The position numbers were made by a program, and so were the translations under genes. The notes under the pieces were generated by a model. That model was not told the origin of the DNA, made no database searches, and saw only the letters and a program-made list of their open reading frames with translations. Positions 25,966 through 34,073 of a stretch of DNA of 64,000 nucleotides are shown here, piece after piece. The stretch comes from Lactiplantibacillus paraplantarum (GTDB taxonomy: Bacteria > Bacillota > Bacilli > Lactobacillales > Lactobacillaceae): positions 6,682 to 70,681 of the forward strand of contig NZ_CP032745.1 of NCBI RefSeq assembly GCF_003641145.1, in the 5' to 3' direction. Position 1 is the stretch's first letter, and every line of letters starts with the position of its first letter.

Positions 25966-26262
25966 ATGGCTGATAATGTTTTAATGGCCTATCATATTGT
26001 GCATGATCCTGATGAGCGGGCAAAACATGTTTTGAATACGAAAAAGTTGTATAAGTGGCGGATTACCGAAAAGACGAAGGGCACCCCGGTAGTTGGTAAT
26101 GTGGCGTTAGTCCAAACCCAGTTTGCGAAGCGTACCCCAGTGATGATTTATGCGACGAAGGAAGTTGCCAATGATTTAAGTGACTTACAACCAGTTAAAG
26201 CGTTTACGAACAATCGTGATCAAGAGGCGGTTAATCAAATGTTTGATGACCTGATGAAATAA
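25966..26262 (+). CDS. Small hypothetical protein after the adhesin
   Basis: A 98-residue protein; the ATG at 25966 follows GGGAGG. The pattern (RAKHVLNTKKLYKWRI, then GNVALVQTQFAKRTPVMIY) suggests a small beta-barrel-like domain, possibly related to the protein at 5662. It ends the transfer block on this side and is followed by a strong terminator. Confidence 0.5.
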   Translation: MADNVLMAYHIVHDPDERAKHVLNTKKLYKWRITEKTKGTPVVGNVALVQTQFAKRTPVMIYATKEVANDLSDLQPVKAFTNNRDQEAVNQMFDDLMK

Positions 26263-26268
26263 TCTAAC

Positions 26269-26315
26269 GGCCCATACCAACGTGAAATAAATTATGTTGG
26301 TATGGGCCATTTTTT
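26269..26315. terminator. Strong terminator at the end of the transfer block
   Basis: GGCCCATACCAAC (26269-26281) with its exact complement at 26296-26308, then six T. The stretch from here to the insertion sequence at 26645 holds only the gene remnant described next. Confidence 0.9.
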
Positions 26316-26432
26316 AATGATCAAACTTTATATTTAATGTTTAATCTCAAAATCTAGGAATAGTCTTAAAATACTAATGTTAGCCTATATATAGGGTAGT
26401 GGTAGAATGAGTGATAAAGAGTATTGGAGAGT

Positions 26433-26600
26433 TTGAATGTAACGGACGATATTGATTTTTCACATATTCCGATTTTTAGCGATAGATTCTACACTAAGGG
26501 AAGCACAGTTAAGAACCTATTATATAGATTGTTCAATATTGTTATTTCACAGAGGATTGTGCGGAACAATGAACATTTCAGAGTAATGAGTTGTAAATAG
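26433..26600 (+). pseudogene. Gene remnant cut by an IS3 element
   Basis: A 55-codon frame (TTG start 5 bases after GGAG, or a frameshifted continuation of a short ATG frame at 26407). It reads TDDIDFSHIPIFSDRFYTKG, later LLYRLFNIVISQ, and stops at 26600, after which the same frame shows further stops before the IS end at 26645. It resembles the start of a glycosyl- or acyltransferase of a polysaccharide locus, but the identity is not secure. Confidence 0.35.
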
Positions 26601-26707
26601 GCTGTTTGAAAATTTAAAATTGAAAGTGGGCCTAGAATAAAAAGTGTACAAGTTAAATAGAGACTCTGATTTAGTATAATTAAGGAAATAAATTGGAGGA
26701 TCAAATA

Positions 26708-26995
26708 ATGACGAAGCACAGTTATGACAAGGAATTTAAGGAACAGGCCGTTCAGTATTACTTAGATAACAAGGATCACATGACCATGAATGAAATAAGT
26801 AAGAATCTAGGTATTGGGGCTAGTACATTACATAAATGGATTAAGCTGTTTACTGAGACTGGGGAGTTTGGCCGTGGCTCTGGTAATTTTGCCAGCGATA
26901 AGGACAAGGAGATTGCACGACTAAAGCGTCAACTTCGTGACGCTGAAGGAGCGATCGAAGTGTTAAAAAAATCAATCGGGATTCTGAGCAAGTAA
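26708..26995 (+). CDS. IS3-family transposase OrfA
   Basis: A 95-residue helix-turn-helix/leucine-zipper protein (HSYDKEFKEQAVQYY, then GASTLHKWIK). The ATG at 26708 has GGAGG upstream. Near its end, A7 at 26965-26971 allows a -1 shift: the -1 frame is open from there through the start of OrfB, giving a fused OrfAB transposase. Confidence 0.88.
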   Translation: MTKHSYDKEFKEQAVQYYLDNKDHMTMNEISKNLGIGASTLHKWIKLFTETGEFGRGSGNFASDKDKEIARLKRQLRDAEGAIEVLKKSIGILSK

Positions 26996-27018
26996 CTACC
27001 GAAAAGGTATACCAAGAA

Positions 27019-27897
27019 ATGGACGTTCAGCACGCTTTGGAATCCCACCCTTCCATCAATGGTATGTGTGATTATGTTGGAATCTCAAGAAGTGGTTACT
27101 TTCAACGAGAAAAGCGTCATAAACACCAATCACCGCGAAAGCTTCGGAAGAAGTTTATTCAAGGTGAAATTAAAGCAATTTGGCTCAAAAGCCTTTGTAT
27201 TTACGGTGCCGGCAAAATCACCCAAGAACTTCGCTCAAAAGGATATAAGATCGCTGAACGAACTGTTGGTAAGTATATGCGTGAACTTGGCATTCACGCC
27301 GTTTACCTAACCCCTTGGACGACTACCACTCGCAATTCTAAGTTTGATAAACAGCTAATAAATATTTTAGACGAGCAGTTCAATCCATTGCGACCAAACG
27401 CCGTTTGGTGCATTGACACCACTTATATTCCAGTTCATGACGGATTCGTTTATTTAACCAGTATTATGGACTTGTACTCCCGACGGATCATTGGTTGGGA
27501 CTTATCTGAAACCTTGGAGGTATCGAATGTCATCCCACTTATTGAAAAGACTAAGCACAGTCGCCATATTAGCAAGCCATTAATCATGCACAGTGATCGT
27601 GGTAGTCAGTTTACGTCTGAAGCTTACAATCAAGTTACAGCTAACATGACATTAAGCTATTCAAAGAAAGCTTATCCTTGGGATAATGCCTGCATTGAGT
27701 CGTTTCATGCCTTGATTAAGCGTGAATGGATAAATCGGTTTAAAATCCATTCATACTCCGAAGCTAAACGACTAGTTTTTCAGTACATTGAAACGTTTTA
27801 CAACACAGTTAGAATTCACAGTCACTGTGGATTCAAATCACCAAAGCAACTTGAAGATGAGTATCAAACTCAAATTCAAAATTTAGTCGTGGCATAG
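27019..27897 (+). CDS. IS3-family transposase OrfB (DDE catalytic part)
   Basis: A 292-residue integrase-like domain with the three acidic residues in CIDTTYIPV, MHSDRGSQFTS and ACIESFHALIKRE. The frame is -1 relative to OrfA and is open upstream to the A7 run, so the active product is probably the frameshifted fusion rather than a protein starting at the ATG. Confidence 0.9.
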   Translation: MDVQHALESHPSINGMCDYVGISRSGYFQREKRHKHQSPRKLRKKFIQGEIKAIWLKSLCIYGAGKITQELRSKGYKIAERTVGKYMRELGIHAVYLTPWTTTTRNSKFDKQLINILDEQFNPLRPNAVWCIDTTYIPVHDGFVYLTSIMDLYSRRIIGWDLSETLEVSNVIPLIEKTKHSRHISKPLIMHSDRGSQFTSEAYNQVTANMTLSYSKKAYPWDNACIESFHALIKREWINRFKIHSYSEAKRLVFQYIETFYNTVRIHSHCGFKSPKQLEDEYQTQIQNLVVA

Positions 27898-27960
27898 GAC
27901 AAAAAAGTCTCTATTTAAATTGTCTATTTTATTGACAGGGGACCAAAGGGAATTACAATT

Positions 27961-28758
27961 ATGGGAAAAACGCATTTTGGTGTATGTTGTGTATGTGGAA
28001 AAGAGAGAAAATTAACATTTGAACACATACCGCCAAAGAAAGCTAATAATAATACACAGGTAAAAAACATTCTGCATCCCCTTGAATTTTTTGAAAGCGA
28101 AAAAGCATTCAATGAAAAGATAAAGGAAATTGAGTTCAGGCTTGGTAGTCAAAAGGGTATGGGAGATTATACGTTATGCAGTAGTTGTAACAGTTTTCTG
28201 GGTGGAAGCTATGTGAATGAATTTATCCCCTTTTATAATGGATTAGCTCTTTTCTTCAAGAAAAACTATCAGGAAATAATTGATAACAGTGAAAATGGCT
28301 ATTTAGATATTAGAATACAGGCCAATACAAATTTCTTTAGATTTCAAAAGCAAGTGGTAGCTATGTTAATGTCTGCTTCAAAGGGTATATATAAAGACTA
28401 TTTTAAAGACTACTTGTTAGATGAAAGTAATTCCAATTTTCCAAGCAAAAATTTTAAAATAATTATGAATGGATATCTTGATTTTAAATTATCTAGACAA
28501 AATGGACTGATGGTAGGGTTAGATTTATCAGGAGGTTCTGCAAGCATTGGTAGTGAAATTCAAGTTTTTCCTTTGGGGTTTACGCTTGTCAAGTTAGAAA
28601 ATTCTGATAAGGAGGAAACTATTGACACTGGTTTAGATATTACAAACTGGTCCAAATTAGATGATTGTCCGCAAAAATTGGAGTTTTCCTTGCGCACCTA
28701 TATTAATGCTCAGCCTTTTCCATACTATATAACTGGTGTAACACCCCCAAGATTCTAG
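27961..28758 (+). CDS. HNH-like zinc-binding protein (cargo gene between IS elements)
   Basis: A 265-residue protein. Its N-terminus carries a CxxC (Cys9, Cys12), then LTFEHIPPKK (His22) and a second CxxC (Cys73, Cys76, LCSSCNS). This is the layout of a zinc-stabilised HNH/treble-clef nuclease domain. The rest (about 90-265) is mixed alpha/beta and not recognised. The gene is AT-rich and uses AGA/ATA codons unlike the transfer genes. It starts 34 bases after the end of one IS3 element and ends about 210 bases before another, so it is probably transferred cargo; stand-alone proteins of this shape are often linked to phage defence, which is inference here. Confidence 0.5.
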   Translation: MGKTHFGVCCVCGKERKLTFEHIPPKKANNNTQVKNILHPLEFFESEKAFNEKIKEIEFRLGSQKGMGDYTLCSSCNSFLGGSYVNEFIPFYNGLALFFKKNYQEIIDNSENGYLDIRIQANTNFFRFQKQVVAMLMSASKGIYKDYFKDYLLDESNSNFPSKNFKIIMNGYLDFKLSRQNGLMVGLDLSGGSASIGSEIQVFPLGFTLVKLENSDKEETIDTGLDITNWSKLDDCPQKLEFSLRTYINAQPFPYYITGVTPPRF

Positions 28759-28895
28759 TTCATAACTTAACTGTTACGCCAAGCAAGGTATCCGTAGGCA
28801 TAGTGGATGAAATAAAGAAGAGCAGACTTATACCTGGAATATGTATTCACTTGTAGTAAAAAAACTCTAATAAATTAATCAAGAGAGAATGCTCA

Positions 28896-29033
28896 ATGGC
28901 TGATAAAATGACGGAATCATGGAAAAAGTCAATATGCGATGTTATAAGAGATGGATTGAAGTCAATATTTGAGACAGGTTTTAAGAGACATTCAGAACCG
29001 CGTTTACCTTCCACAGCTCAAATAAATCATTAA
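28896..29033 (+). pseudogene. Short gene start interrupted by the IS3 element at 28970
   Basis: ATG at 28896 opens a 45-codon frame of which only the first 25 codons (MADKMTESWKKSICDVIRDG and on) lie outside the insertion sequence; the rest is read from the IS end. The original gene is therefore truncated and its continuation is not found on the far side of the element. The 28759-28895 stretch holds nothing else I can support. Confidence 0.4.
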
Positions 29034-29073
29034 TCGTGATTAATAACTTATTTGAACCCTGGAAAGCATTAAA

Positions 29074-29916
29074 TCAGGCGGCCATTTGGCTCGTAAGTGT
29101 TGCGATTTCAACTTGTAAGGGGGTCTGGTAGCCCAGTGAACTATGAATTCTCTTCCTATTGTAGAAAGCATGCACATATTCAAAAAGGACAGCAGCGGCA
29201 GTTTCATAATTCTCAAAGACCGGCACTGGATAAACACATTCCTTTTTGAGGGAAGCATGAAAAGATTCCATTGGTGCATTATCGTATGGACACCCCTTAC
29301 GGCTGTAAGAGTGGCGGATATGTAGTTCTGTTAACCGTTGGTTGTAATCATCGCTGGTGTACTGTGATCCTAAGTCTGTGTGGATAATCAGGTCCCCAGT
29401 AATGGTTCGATTTTTAACCGCGCTTTCCAGGGTCTTTAAGACTAAATCAGTATCCATCTTTTTTGAGAATGAATAGCCGATAATTCGTCTTGAGTGCAGA
29501 TCCATGATGGTTGATAAGTAACACCAGCCATTACGCTTCGTTTGAATATAGGTCATATCAGCGGTCCATTTTTGATTTAAACCAGTGGTCGAGAAATCCT
29601 GCTTAAGCAAGTTGGGACGCTGTTCAACCTTGGTTTTGGAAGCCGAAGCCGCTTTCCATTTATTGACGGTAATGGAGTGGATATCCAGTTCCTTCATGAG
29701 CCGGGAAATCCGTCTTGGGCTGCACCGACGCTGCAGTGGTTGAAGTTCCAGATTCAATTCATGGTGGATCTTCATAACGCCGTATCGCTGCTTGAATTCC
29801 GCAAAGATCCGCAGAATCCGTTGTTTTAAGTCCGCATCTTCGGCCCGGCGTTTTGATGGCTTTGGGGATCGATAACGATAATACTGAGCTCTGGAAACAC
29901 CGAGGATTCGGCACAT
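29074..29916 (-). CDS. IS3-family transposase OrfB
   Basis: A 280-residue catalytic transposase part with WTADMTYIQTK, IHTDLGSQYTS and APMESFHASLKKE supplying the DDE residues. It is in the -1 frame relative to OrfA, with a run of seven T on the plus strand (29997-30003) marking the A7 slippery site in the mRNA. Confidence 0.9.
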   Translation of the reverse strand: MCRILGVSRAQYYRYRSPKPSKRRAEDADLKQRILRIFAEFKQRYGVMKIHHELNLELQPLQRRCSPRRISRLMKELDIHSITVNKWKAASASKTKVEQRPNLLKQDFSTTGLNQKWTADMTYIQTKRNGWCYLSTIMDLHSRRIIGYSFSKKMDTDLVLKTLESAVKNRTITGDLIIHTDLGSQYTSDDYNQRLTELHIRHSYSRKGCPYDNAPMESFHASLKKECVYPVPVFENYETAAAVLFEYVHAFYNRKRIHSSLGYQTPLQVEIATLTSQMAA

Positions 29917-29969
29917 CTTAGTTACCTGGTGGTTATGGCTTTCTTGGTGAATGTAATCAAAAATATTGG

Positions 29970-30221
29970 TTACTTCTGCGCAAGGAAGCCCAGGGCTTTT
30001 TTTAGGATTTCGTTCTCCTCAGACAGGGAAGCCAGCCGCTTTTCCATCGCTTTAATTTCGTCTGGCGATTTACCGGATTGAGTTTTGGCTTGGCCCTGGA
30101 TCCACTTATGAACGGTTGAATAGCCAATGCCATATTCTCTGGCCAGTTGGGCGGCTGATTCGCCTTGTTTATATAGGATGATGATGTTTTGTTTGAATTC
30201 TTTGTCGTAACGAGTTGGCAT
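29970..30221 (-). CDS. IS3-family transposase OrfA
   Basis: An 83-residue helix-turn-helix protein (RYDKEFKQNIIILYKQGESA, then GYSTVHKWIQG) ending soon after the A7 slippery run. Probably produced both alone and as an OrfAB fusion. Confidence 0.88.
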   Translation of the reverse strand: MPTRYDKEFKQNIIILYKQGESAAQLAREYGIGYSTVHKWIQGQAKTQSGKSPDEIKAMEKRLASLSEENEILKKALGFLAQK

Positions 30222-30322
30222 GTAAAAATTCCTTCCTTTTGAGAGACGATTTATTCATTATACGCTCTCTTAAAAGTTGTCTCAGGAATCTGCTCCTATG
30301 TCAATAAATGGCACATCTTTTT

Positions 30323-30780
30323 CTAAACACTCGTTCTAATTCTGTCGGAATTAAACCAACTGATGTAATTTGAGGTTCGGATTACCAAGTCCTCAAAATT
30401 GGAAAAAGTTGTTTGAAAGGCAAACTCTCTCTTCAACAATGAGTGAAAAGCTTCAATTGGCCCATTATCATAAGGATAACCTTGTTTTGAGTATGAGTGG
30501 CTAATCTGATGCCGTTCAAGTAAAGTTTCAACCTCGTTGCTGGTGTACTGTGAACCCATGTCAGAGTGAAAATATTGTGGCTTTTGATGACATTCAAGCG
30601 CCTGATTAATCGTTTCTACAACTAACGTCGCCTCCATCTGACGACCAATCTTGAAAGCAAGAACTTGATGAACCTTTGGTTCGTAAATAGAACTGAGATA
30701 AACCCAGGTTCCTGGACGTAATTCCAAATAAGTAATGTCAGCACGCCATATCCTTGCATTGGGCTGGTGCTTGATTAAAT
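30323..30780 (-). pseudogene. Fragment of an IS3-family OrfB transposase
   Basis: The C-terminal DDE part of a third, different IS3-type transposase (ADITYLELRPGTWVYLSS, HSDMGSQYTS, GPIEAFHSLLKRE). It stops early at NSDRIRTSV and its 5' half is missing: the frame upstream of 30780 runs into the end of the IS256 element, which supplies an artificial N-terminus of about 37 codons. It is a dead remnant sandwiched between two intact elements. Confidence 0.8.
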
Positions 30781-32132
30781 GAGAGCGTAAAATATCTTGT
30801 GTAAATGCATAAAAGATTTCTGAATTGTATAGAAATAGGGAATGCCTTCCCTTATGATATTTAGTAACCACAGAAAACATCACAGGAGGCATTCCCCATG
30901 AATGAACTTACCACAGAAATTATCGCTGCACTAGCCCAAAAGCAAGATTTGGACGAAGTTTTTCGTCACCACCTCGAAATTGCGATTAACCAGCTGCTTC
31001 AAACCGAATTGGCAGAGTTTTTGGGTTACGAACGCTACTCATACGCTGGGATTAACACTGGTAATAACCGCAACGGCAGTTATGAGCGCTCGTTTGATAC
31101 GAAGTACGGCCAACTTAACTTAACCATTCCTCGAGATCGCAATGGCCGGTTTGAAAATCATACCTTGCCAGCCTACGGTCGGCACAGTGATAATTTAGAA
31201 ACAACGGTCATTCAGTTGTATACCAAGGGAATTACCACTGCTGAAATTGCCGAACTCATTGAGAAAATGTACGGTGCTCACTACTCCAAAGCCACGGTTT
31301 CCAACATGACTAAAGCCGTCAATGAACAGGTTCAAGCTTTCCAGCAACGTCGACTGGCTTCACAATATGCGGCCATCTTCTTAGATGCCACTTACTTGCC
31401 GTTAAAGCGGGATACCGTTCAAAAAGAAGCCGTTCATATTGCGATTGGCATTCGTCCAGATGGTACGAAAGAAGTGCTGAACTACCAAGTGGCGCCAACG
31501 GAATCGACTGGAATCTGGACTGAACTGCTGGGAACCTTGATCAAGCAGGGCGTTAAAGATGTGCTGTTGTTTGTGGCCGATGGGTTAGTTGGTTTGGATG
31601 AAGGCTTGAATCGGCATTTCCCTAAAGCCAAACGACAACGTTGCCTGGTTCATGTTGGGCGGAATCTGATGAACAAAGTTCGCGTAAAAGACCGCAAGGC
31701 CGTGATCAGTGACTTTAAACAAGTTCATCGGGCCGCCAACCGTGAAGCAGCCGAACTGAAACTGAATGAGTTCGCCAACAACTGGCATCAGACCTATCCC
31801 AAATTAATCAAAGATCTGCTTAAAATGCCGAATTTACTCACTTTCATGGACTTTCCACCAGCTATCCGGCAATCACTATACGCCACTAACCTGATCGAGA
31901 ACTTTAATAAGCATCTCAAGCGCACCACCCACCACAAAGAACAATTTCCAACGGAAGATTCACTGGATCGCTTCCTGGTTTCTCAGTTTAATGTTTATAA
32001 CGAGAAGTCTCTGAAGCGGATCCACCGAGGGTTCAAAGGACTCCAGGACACCTTGGAAGCATCATTTATTTAAGTTAGATACATATTATATGTACGAAGG
32101 CATTTCATTTACACAAGATGTTTTACGCTCTC
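30781..32132 (+). mobile_element. IS256-family element
   Basis: 1352 bp bounded by a 27-bp inverted repeat with one mismatch: GAGAGCGTAAAATATCTTGT at 30781 onward, and the complement ending ACGCTCTC at 32132. It carries one mutator-type transposase. The 8 bases outside each end do not match, so the insertion no longer shows its target duplication, which points to later deletion or recombination. Confidence 0.88.
30898..32073 (+). CDS. IS256-family (mutator-type) transposase
   Basis: A 391-residue transposase with the family's catalytic context: IFLDATYLPLK, LFVADGLVGLDEG and NLIENFNKHLKR supply the DDE residues. Start follows CACAGGAGG. It is full length compared with the usual 390-400 residues and appears intact. 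Confidence 0.93.
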   Translation: MNELTTEIIAALAQKQDLDEVFRHHLEIAINQLLQTELAEFLGYERYSYAGINTGNNRNGSYERSFDTKYGQLNLTIPRDRNGRFENHTLPAYGRHSDNLETTVIQLYTKGITTAEIAELIEKMYGAHYSKATVSNMTKAVNEQVQAFQQRRLASQYAAIFLDATYLPLKRDTVQKEAVHIAIGIRPDGTKEVLNYQVAPTESTGIWTELLGTLIKQGVKDVLLFVADGLVGLDEGLNRHFPKAKRQRCLVHVGRNLMNKVRVKDRKAVISDFKQVHRAANREAAELKLNEFANNWHQTYPKLIKDLLKMPNLLTFMDFPPAIRQSLYATNLIENFNKHLKRTTHHKEQFPTEDSLDRFLVSQFNVYNEKSLKRIHRGFKGLQDTLEASFI

Positions 32133-32272
32133 GTCGAAAGGAAGTAGAGCGTAAGCGATCAGTGACCTTCTCAATTACTGAAAGTCAACTTAAAAAAATG
32201 GATGCGGCTGCCCGAAAAAACGGATTTAAAAATCGTTCAGAATTCTTAGCTTCAATCATAGATGCAATTTAG
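32090..32272 (+). pseudogene. 5'-truncated ribbon-helix-helix protein fused to IS256 end
   Basis: The frame starts inside the right end of the IS256 element; only codons after 32132 are native (RKEVERKRSVTFSITESQLK, then helices ending NRSEFLASIIDAI). The native part is a CopG/MetJ-like ribbon-helix-helix DNA-binding domain whose first residues were replaced by IS-encoded ones. It could have been a small plasmid regulator or antitoxin. Confidence 0.5.
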
Positions 32273-32287
32273 CAGTTAAATAAATAA

Positions 32288-32332
32288 TTAGCCAAACAAA
32301 CAAATACACAATTTATTTGTTTGGCTAATTTG
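32288..32332 (+). terminator. Hairpin after the truncated RHH gene
   Basis: ATTAGCCAAACAAA and TTTGTTTGGCTAAT form a long stem, with a T-rich but interrupted tail. Likely a terminator. Confidence 0.55.
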
Positions 32333-32444
32333 TATTTAGGTAAAATCTAGTAAAGTGCACTGAACCAAATACGGTTGCCTGTAGGTAAGCGCTATGCTAG
32401 ACTAAGATTAATTTAACAATCGAATAAAGAGATCAAGCTAAACA

Positions 32445-32478
32445 GAAAAATCCCCGATTCACGAGGAATCGGGGATTT
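32445..32478. terminator. Bidirectional terminator
   Basis: AAAATCCCCGATTC and its complement flank a 4-base loop, with A-run on one side and T-run on the other. On the minus strand it would end an RNA that also contains the TTCAGACGATTT hairpin at about 32516-32552, another small-RNA candidate of low certainty. Confidence 0.75.
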
Positions 32479-32554
32479 TAGGTTTAGCAAGTAGCTAATA
32501 GAGAGCCACTTAGATTCAGACGATTTAGACCGCCAAGTTAAAATCGTCTGAACA

Positions 32555-32583
32555 TTGTTCTTAATTTGTAGGTTAATTATACC
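32555..32583 (+). promoter_or_regulatory. Candidate repA promoter
   Basis: TTGTTC at 32555-32560 and TATACC at 32578-32583 with 17-base spacing. It is about 290 bases before the repA start, which leaves a long leader containing the hairpin at 32636 and the antisense target at 32689-32776. Confidence 0.45.
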
Positions 32584-32635
32584 GCAAACCAGTCCTATGG
32601 GACAAGTGAAGGATAGTTAAAAACAAATTAAACCC

Positions 32636-32676
32636 AATGGACTAAGTAGCTAACCAATGCTATTTAGTCCATTTTT
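32636..32676 (+). terminator. Leader attenuator/terminator upstream of repA
   Basis: TGGACTAA (32638-32645) pairs with TTAGTCCA (32664-32671), with an inner TAGC/GCTA stem and a T5 tail. An AGTCC in the leader at about 32591 could pair alternatively with GGACT of this stem, so attenuation is possible. Confidence 0.6.
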
Positions 32677-32688
32677 GTTGTTAGAAAT

Positions 32689-32776
32689 TAAAAAAGTTGC
32701 CGTATGGGCAACCCAGAATAGACACATGCCGGTGAATTTACAAAGCCGATCACGTCCAATGTTCGCTTTGTAATTC
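32689..32776 (-). ncRNA. Candidate antisense (counter-transcribed) RNA in the repA leader
   Basis: On the minus strand TTGTTT (32810-32805), a 16-base spacer and TATGCT (32788-32783) preceded by TGG make a good promoter. The transcript would form a long hairpin (GAATTACAAAGC with GCTTTGTAAATTC) and end at the GTTGCC/GGCAAC stem followed by a U-run near 32690. It is complementary to the repA mRNA leader, as copy-control RNAs are. Confidence 0.5.
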
Positions 32777-32874
32777 AGTTAAAGCATACCAGATTTGTAT
32801 TTTAAAACAAGTCAGATGTTTTAGCAACTCTCTTTTAAGACGGCCTGTGTCAGTTAAGAAAGGGAGCTTTTATT

Positions 32875-33915
32875 ATGGATCAATCAAACTTTAACTTTAC
32901 AAATGCTAAAAGAGCCTATGAAGTAAAGTTCTACGCTTTGCTGCAGATCTTACTCCAAGGAGAAAAATATAAGAATCTTAGCGATAGTGCCATTTTACTT
33001 TATTCGGTGTTACGCGATCGTCTAAGTTACTCACTAAGCAATAATTGGGTTGACGAAAATAACAACGTATATTTCATATACACAAACAATGAACTAAAAG
33101 ATTTACGAAACTGGTCAAATAATAAAATCAATAAGATTAAACACGAATTAATGGACGCAAACCTTTTGTATCAAAAACATATGGGTTTTAATCCAAGATC
33201 AGGCAAAAACGAACCAAATAGATTATATTTGGCAGATTTGGAAGTAACAGCAAAAGACGTTTATATTAAGTAAGAGCCAATGAAATCGCCTAAACCCCTT
33301 GGTACAAGCGGACTTCTCAAAAAGAGAAACCCGCATGACACCGTTTCTGATACGTCTGAATCCCTTGGTACAAGCGGACTCCTCAAAAAGAGACAAGATC
33401 TAGACTATACTAATAATATAGATACTAATAGATATAATATAGATACTCAAAAGTTGGACTTTTCCACAGCCCAATTCTCACCAGCAGAACTAGAAAAGCA
33501 AAACAAGGATTTGGTGAACCATGCTAATGACTTCTTAACTGATGAAGACAGTGGGCTCCCCGTTTTCTTAGAACCCGAAGCCGTGCAATTACTTAGCTTC
33601 TGGTGCCGAACTCTACAACAAATGCGCCGGTTCATTGGCATTATCTTAAATGCTAAGTACCGAGTTGAGAAGGATCATCAGGACATTGGCGTTCTAATCC
33701 CACTAGACGATGAAGAACTAAAATCTTTGATGACTAAAGCCTTGAGACGCTACTTTAACGCCCTAAGAAGCAATGAAAAGCATATCAAGAACGTGGAAAA
33801 CTACTTGTACGGCACCATGCAAAACCTATTTGGCGTTTGGTGGAATAAACAAGCGGCTAGAGAATATGCGGCCAAACACCCCGAAGAACAGAACACTGAC
33901 AATGAGCGTTCTTGA
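32875..33915 (+). pseudogene. repA: RepA-like replication initiator interrupted by an in-frame TAA
   Basis: The first 132 codons (to 33270) encode the N-terminal domain of a RepA_N-type initiator (YKNLSDSAILLYSVLRDRLS is the family hallmark, followed by a winged-helix-like region). A TAA at 33271-33273 interrupts the frame, but the same frame continues to 33915 with the normal linker and C-terminal domain (LLSFWCRTLQQMRRFIG, then YLYGTMQNLFG). The full frame is 346 codons, the usual size. An ATG at 33280 might restart translation, giving two polypeptides. The start follows AAAGGGAG. Either the gene is inactive, split, or read through. Confidence 0.8.
33296..33393 (+). repeat. Two 32-bp direct repeats inside repA (candidate origin iterons)
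   Basis: The segment beginning CCCTTGGTACAAGCGGACT is present at 33296-33327 and 33362-33393 with one mismatch (T/C), 66 bases apart. Both code for LGTSGLLKKR. Origins of RepA_N plasmids lie within repA, so these are likely initiator-binding repeats, in phase with the reading frame. Confidence 0.6.
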
Positions 33916-34073
33916 AATTAAACGTCATATGGACTCATTTAAGCCGTTTTAAGTGTTACATGCATAATTAATTATATTAAAACTGCTTTAAAATCGCTTA
34001 GAAGTAAAAATAGGTGCCTTAAGTGGCCGAATTGACGATAGCTGAGCTAGAAAACGGGATAGGAGCTTTTTAA

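Larger units (their letters stand above)
26645..27926 (+). mobile_element. IS3-family element (IS150-like)
   Basis: About 1.28 kb. Imperfect terminal repeats (18 of 21 matching): TGTACAAGTTAAATAGAGAC at the left end and its inverted partner ending TGTCTA at 27926. It carries two overlapping transposase frames with a run of seven A at 26965-26971. No clear target duplication is visible, so the ends may be a few bases off. Confidence 0.8.
28970..30284 (-). mobile_element. IS3-family element (minus orientation)
   Basis: About 1.3 kb, bounded by TGAGACAGGTTTTAAGAGAC at 28970 and the inverted partner of TGAGACAACTTTTAAGAGAG ending at 30284. Contains OrfA and OrfB on the minus strand. A 71-bp piece of the same right end recurs at 35309-35379. 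The bases flanking the two ends differ, so no target duplication is seen. Confidence 0.82.

Noticed and set aside
26433..26600. Confident assignment of the remnant as a GT2 glycosyltransferase
   Set aside because: Only a loose resemblance over about 25 residues; reported as an unidentified remnant instead.
30781..32132. Inverted repeats flanking the IS256 as an independent palindromic element
   Set aside because: The 27-bp matching ends are the terminal repeats of the IS256 element itself.
33296..33393. CRISPR-like direct repeats
   Set aside because: Only two copies, both inside a reading frame in phase; better explained as origin repeats.
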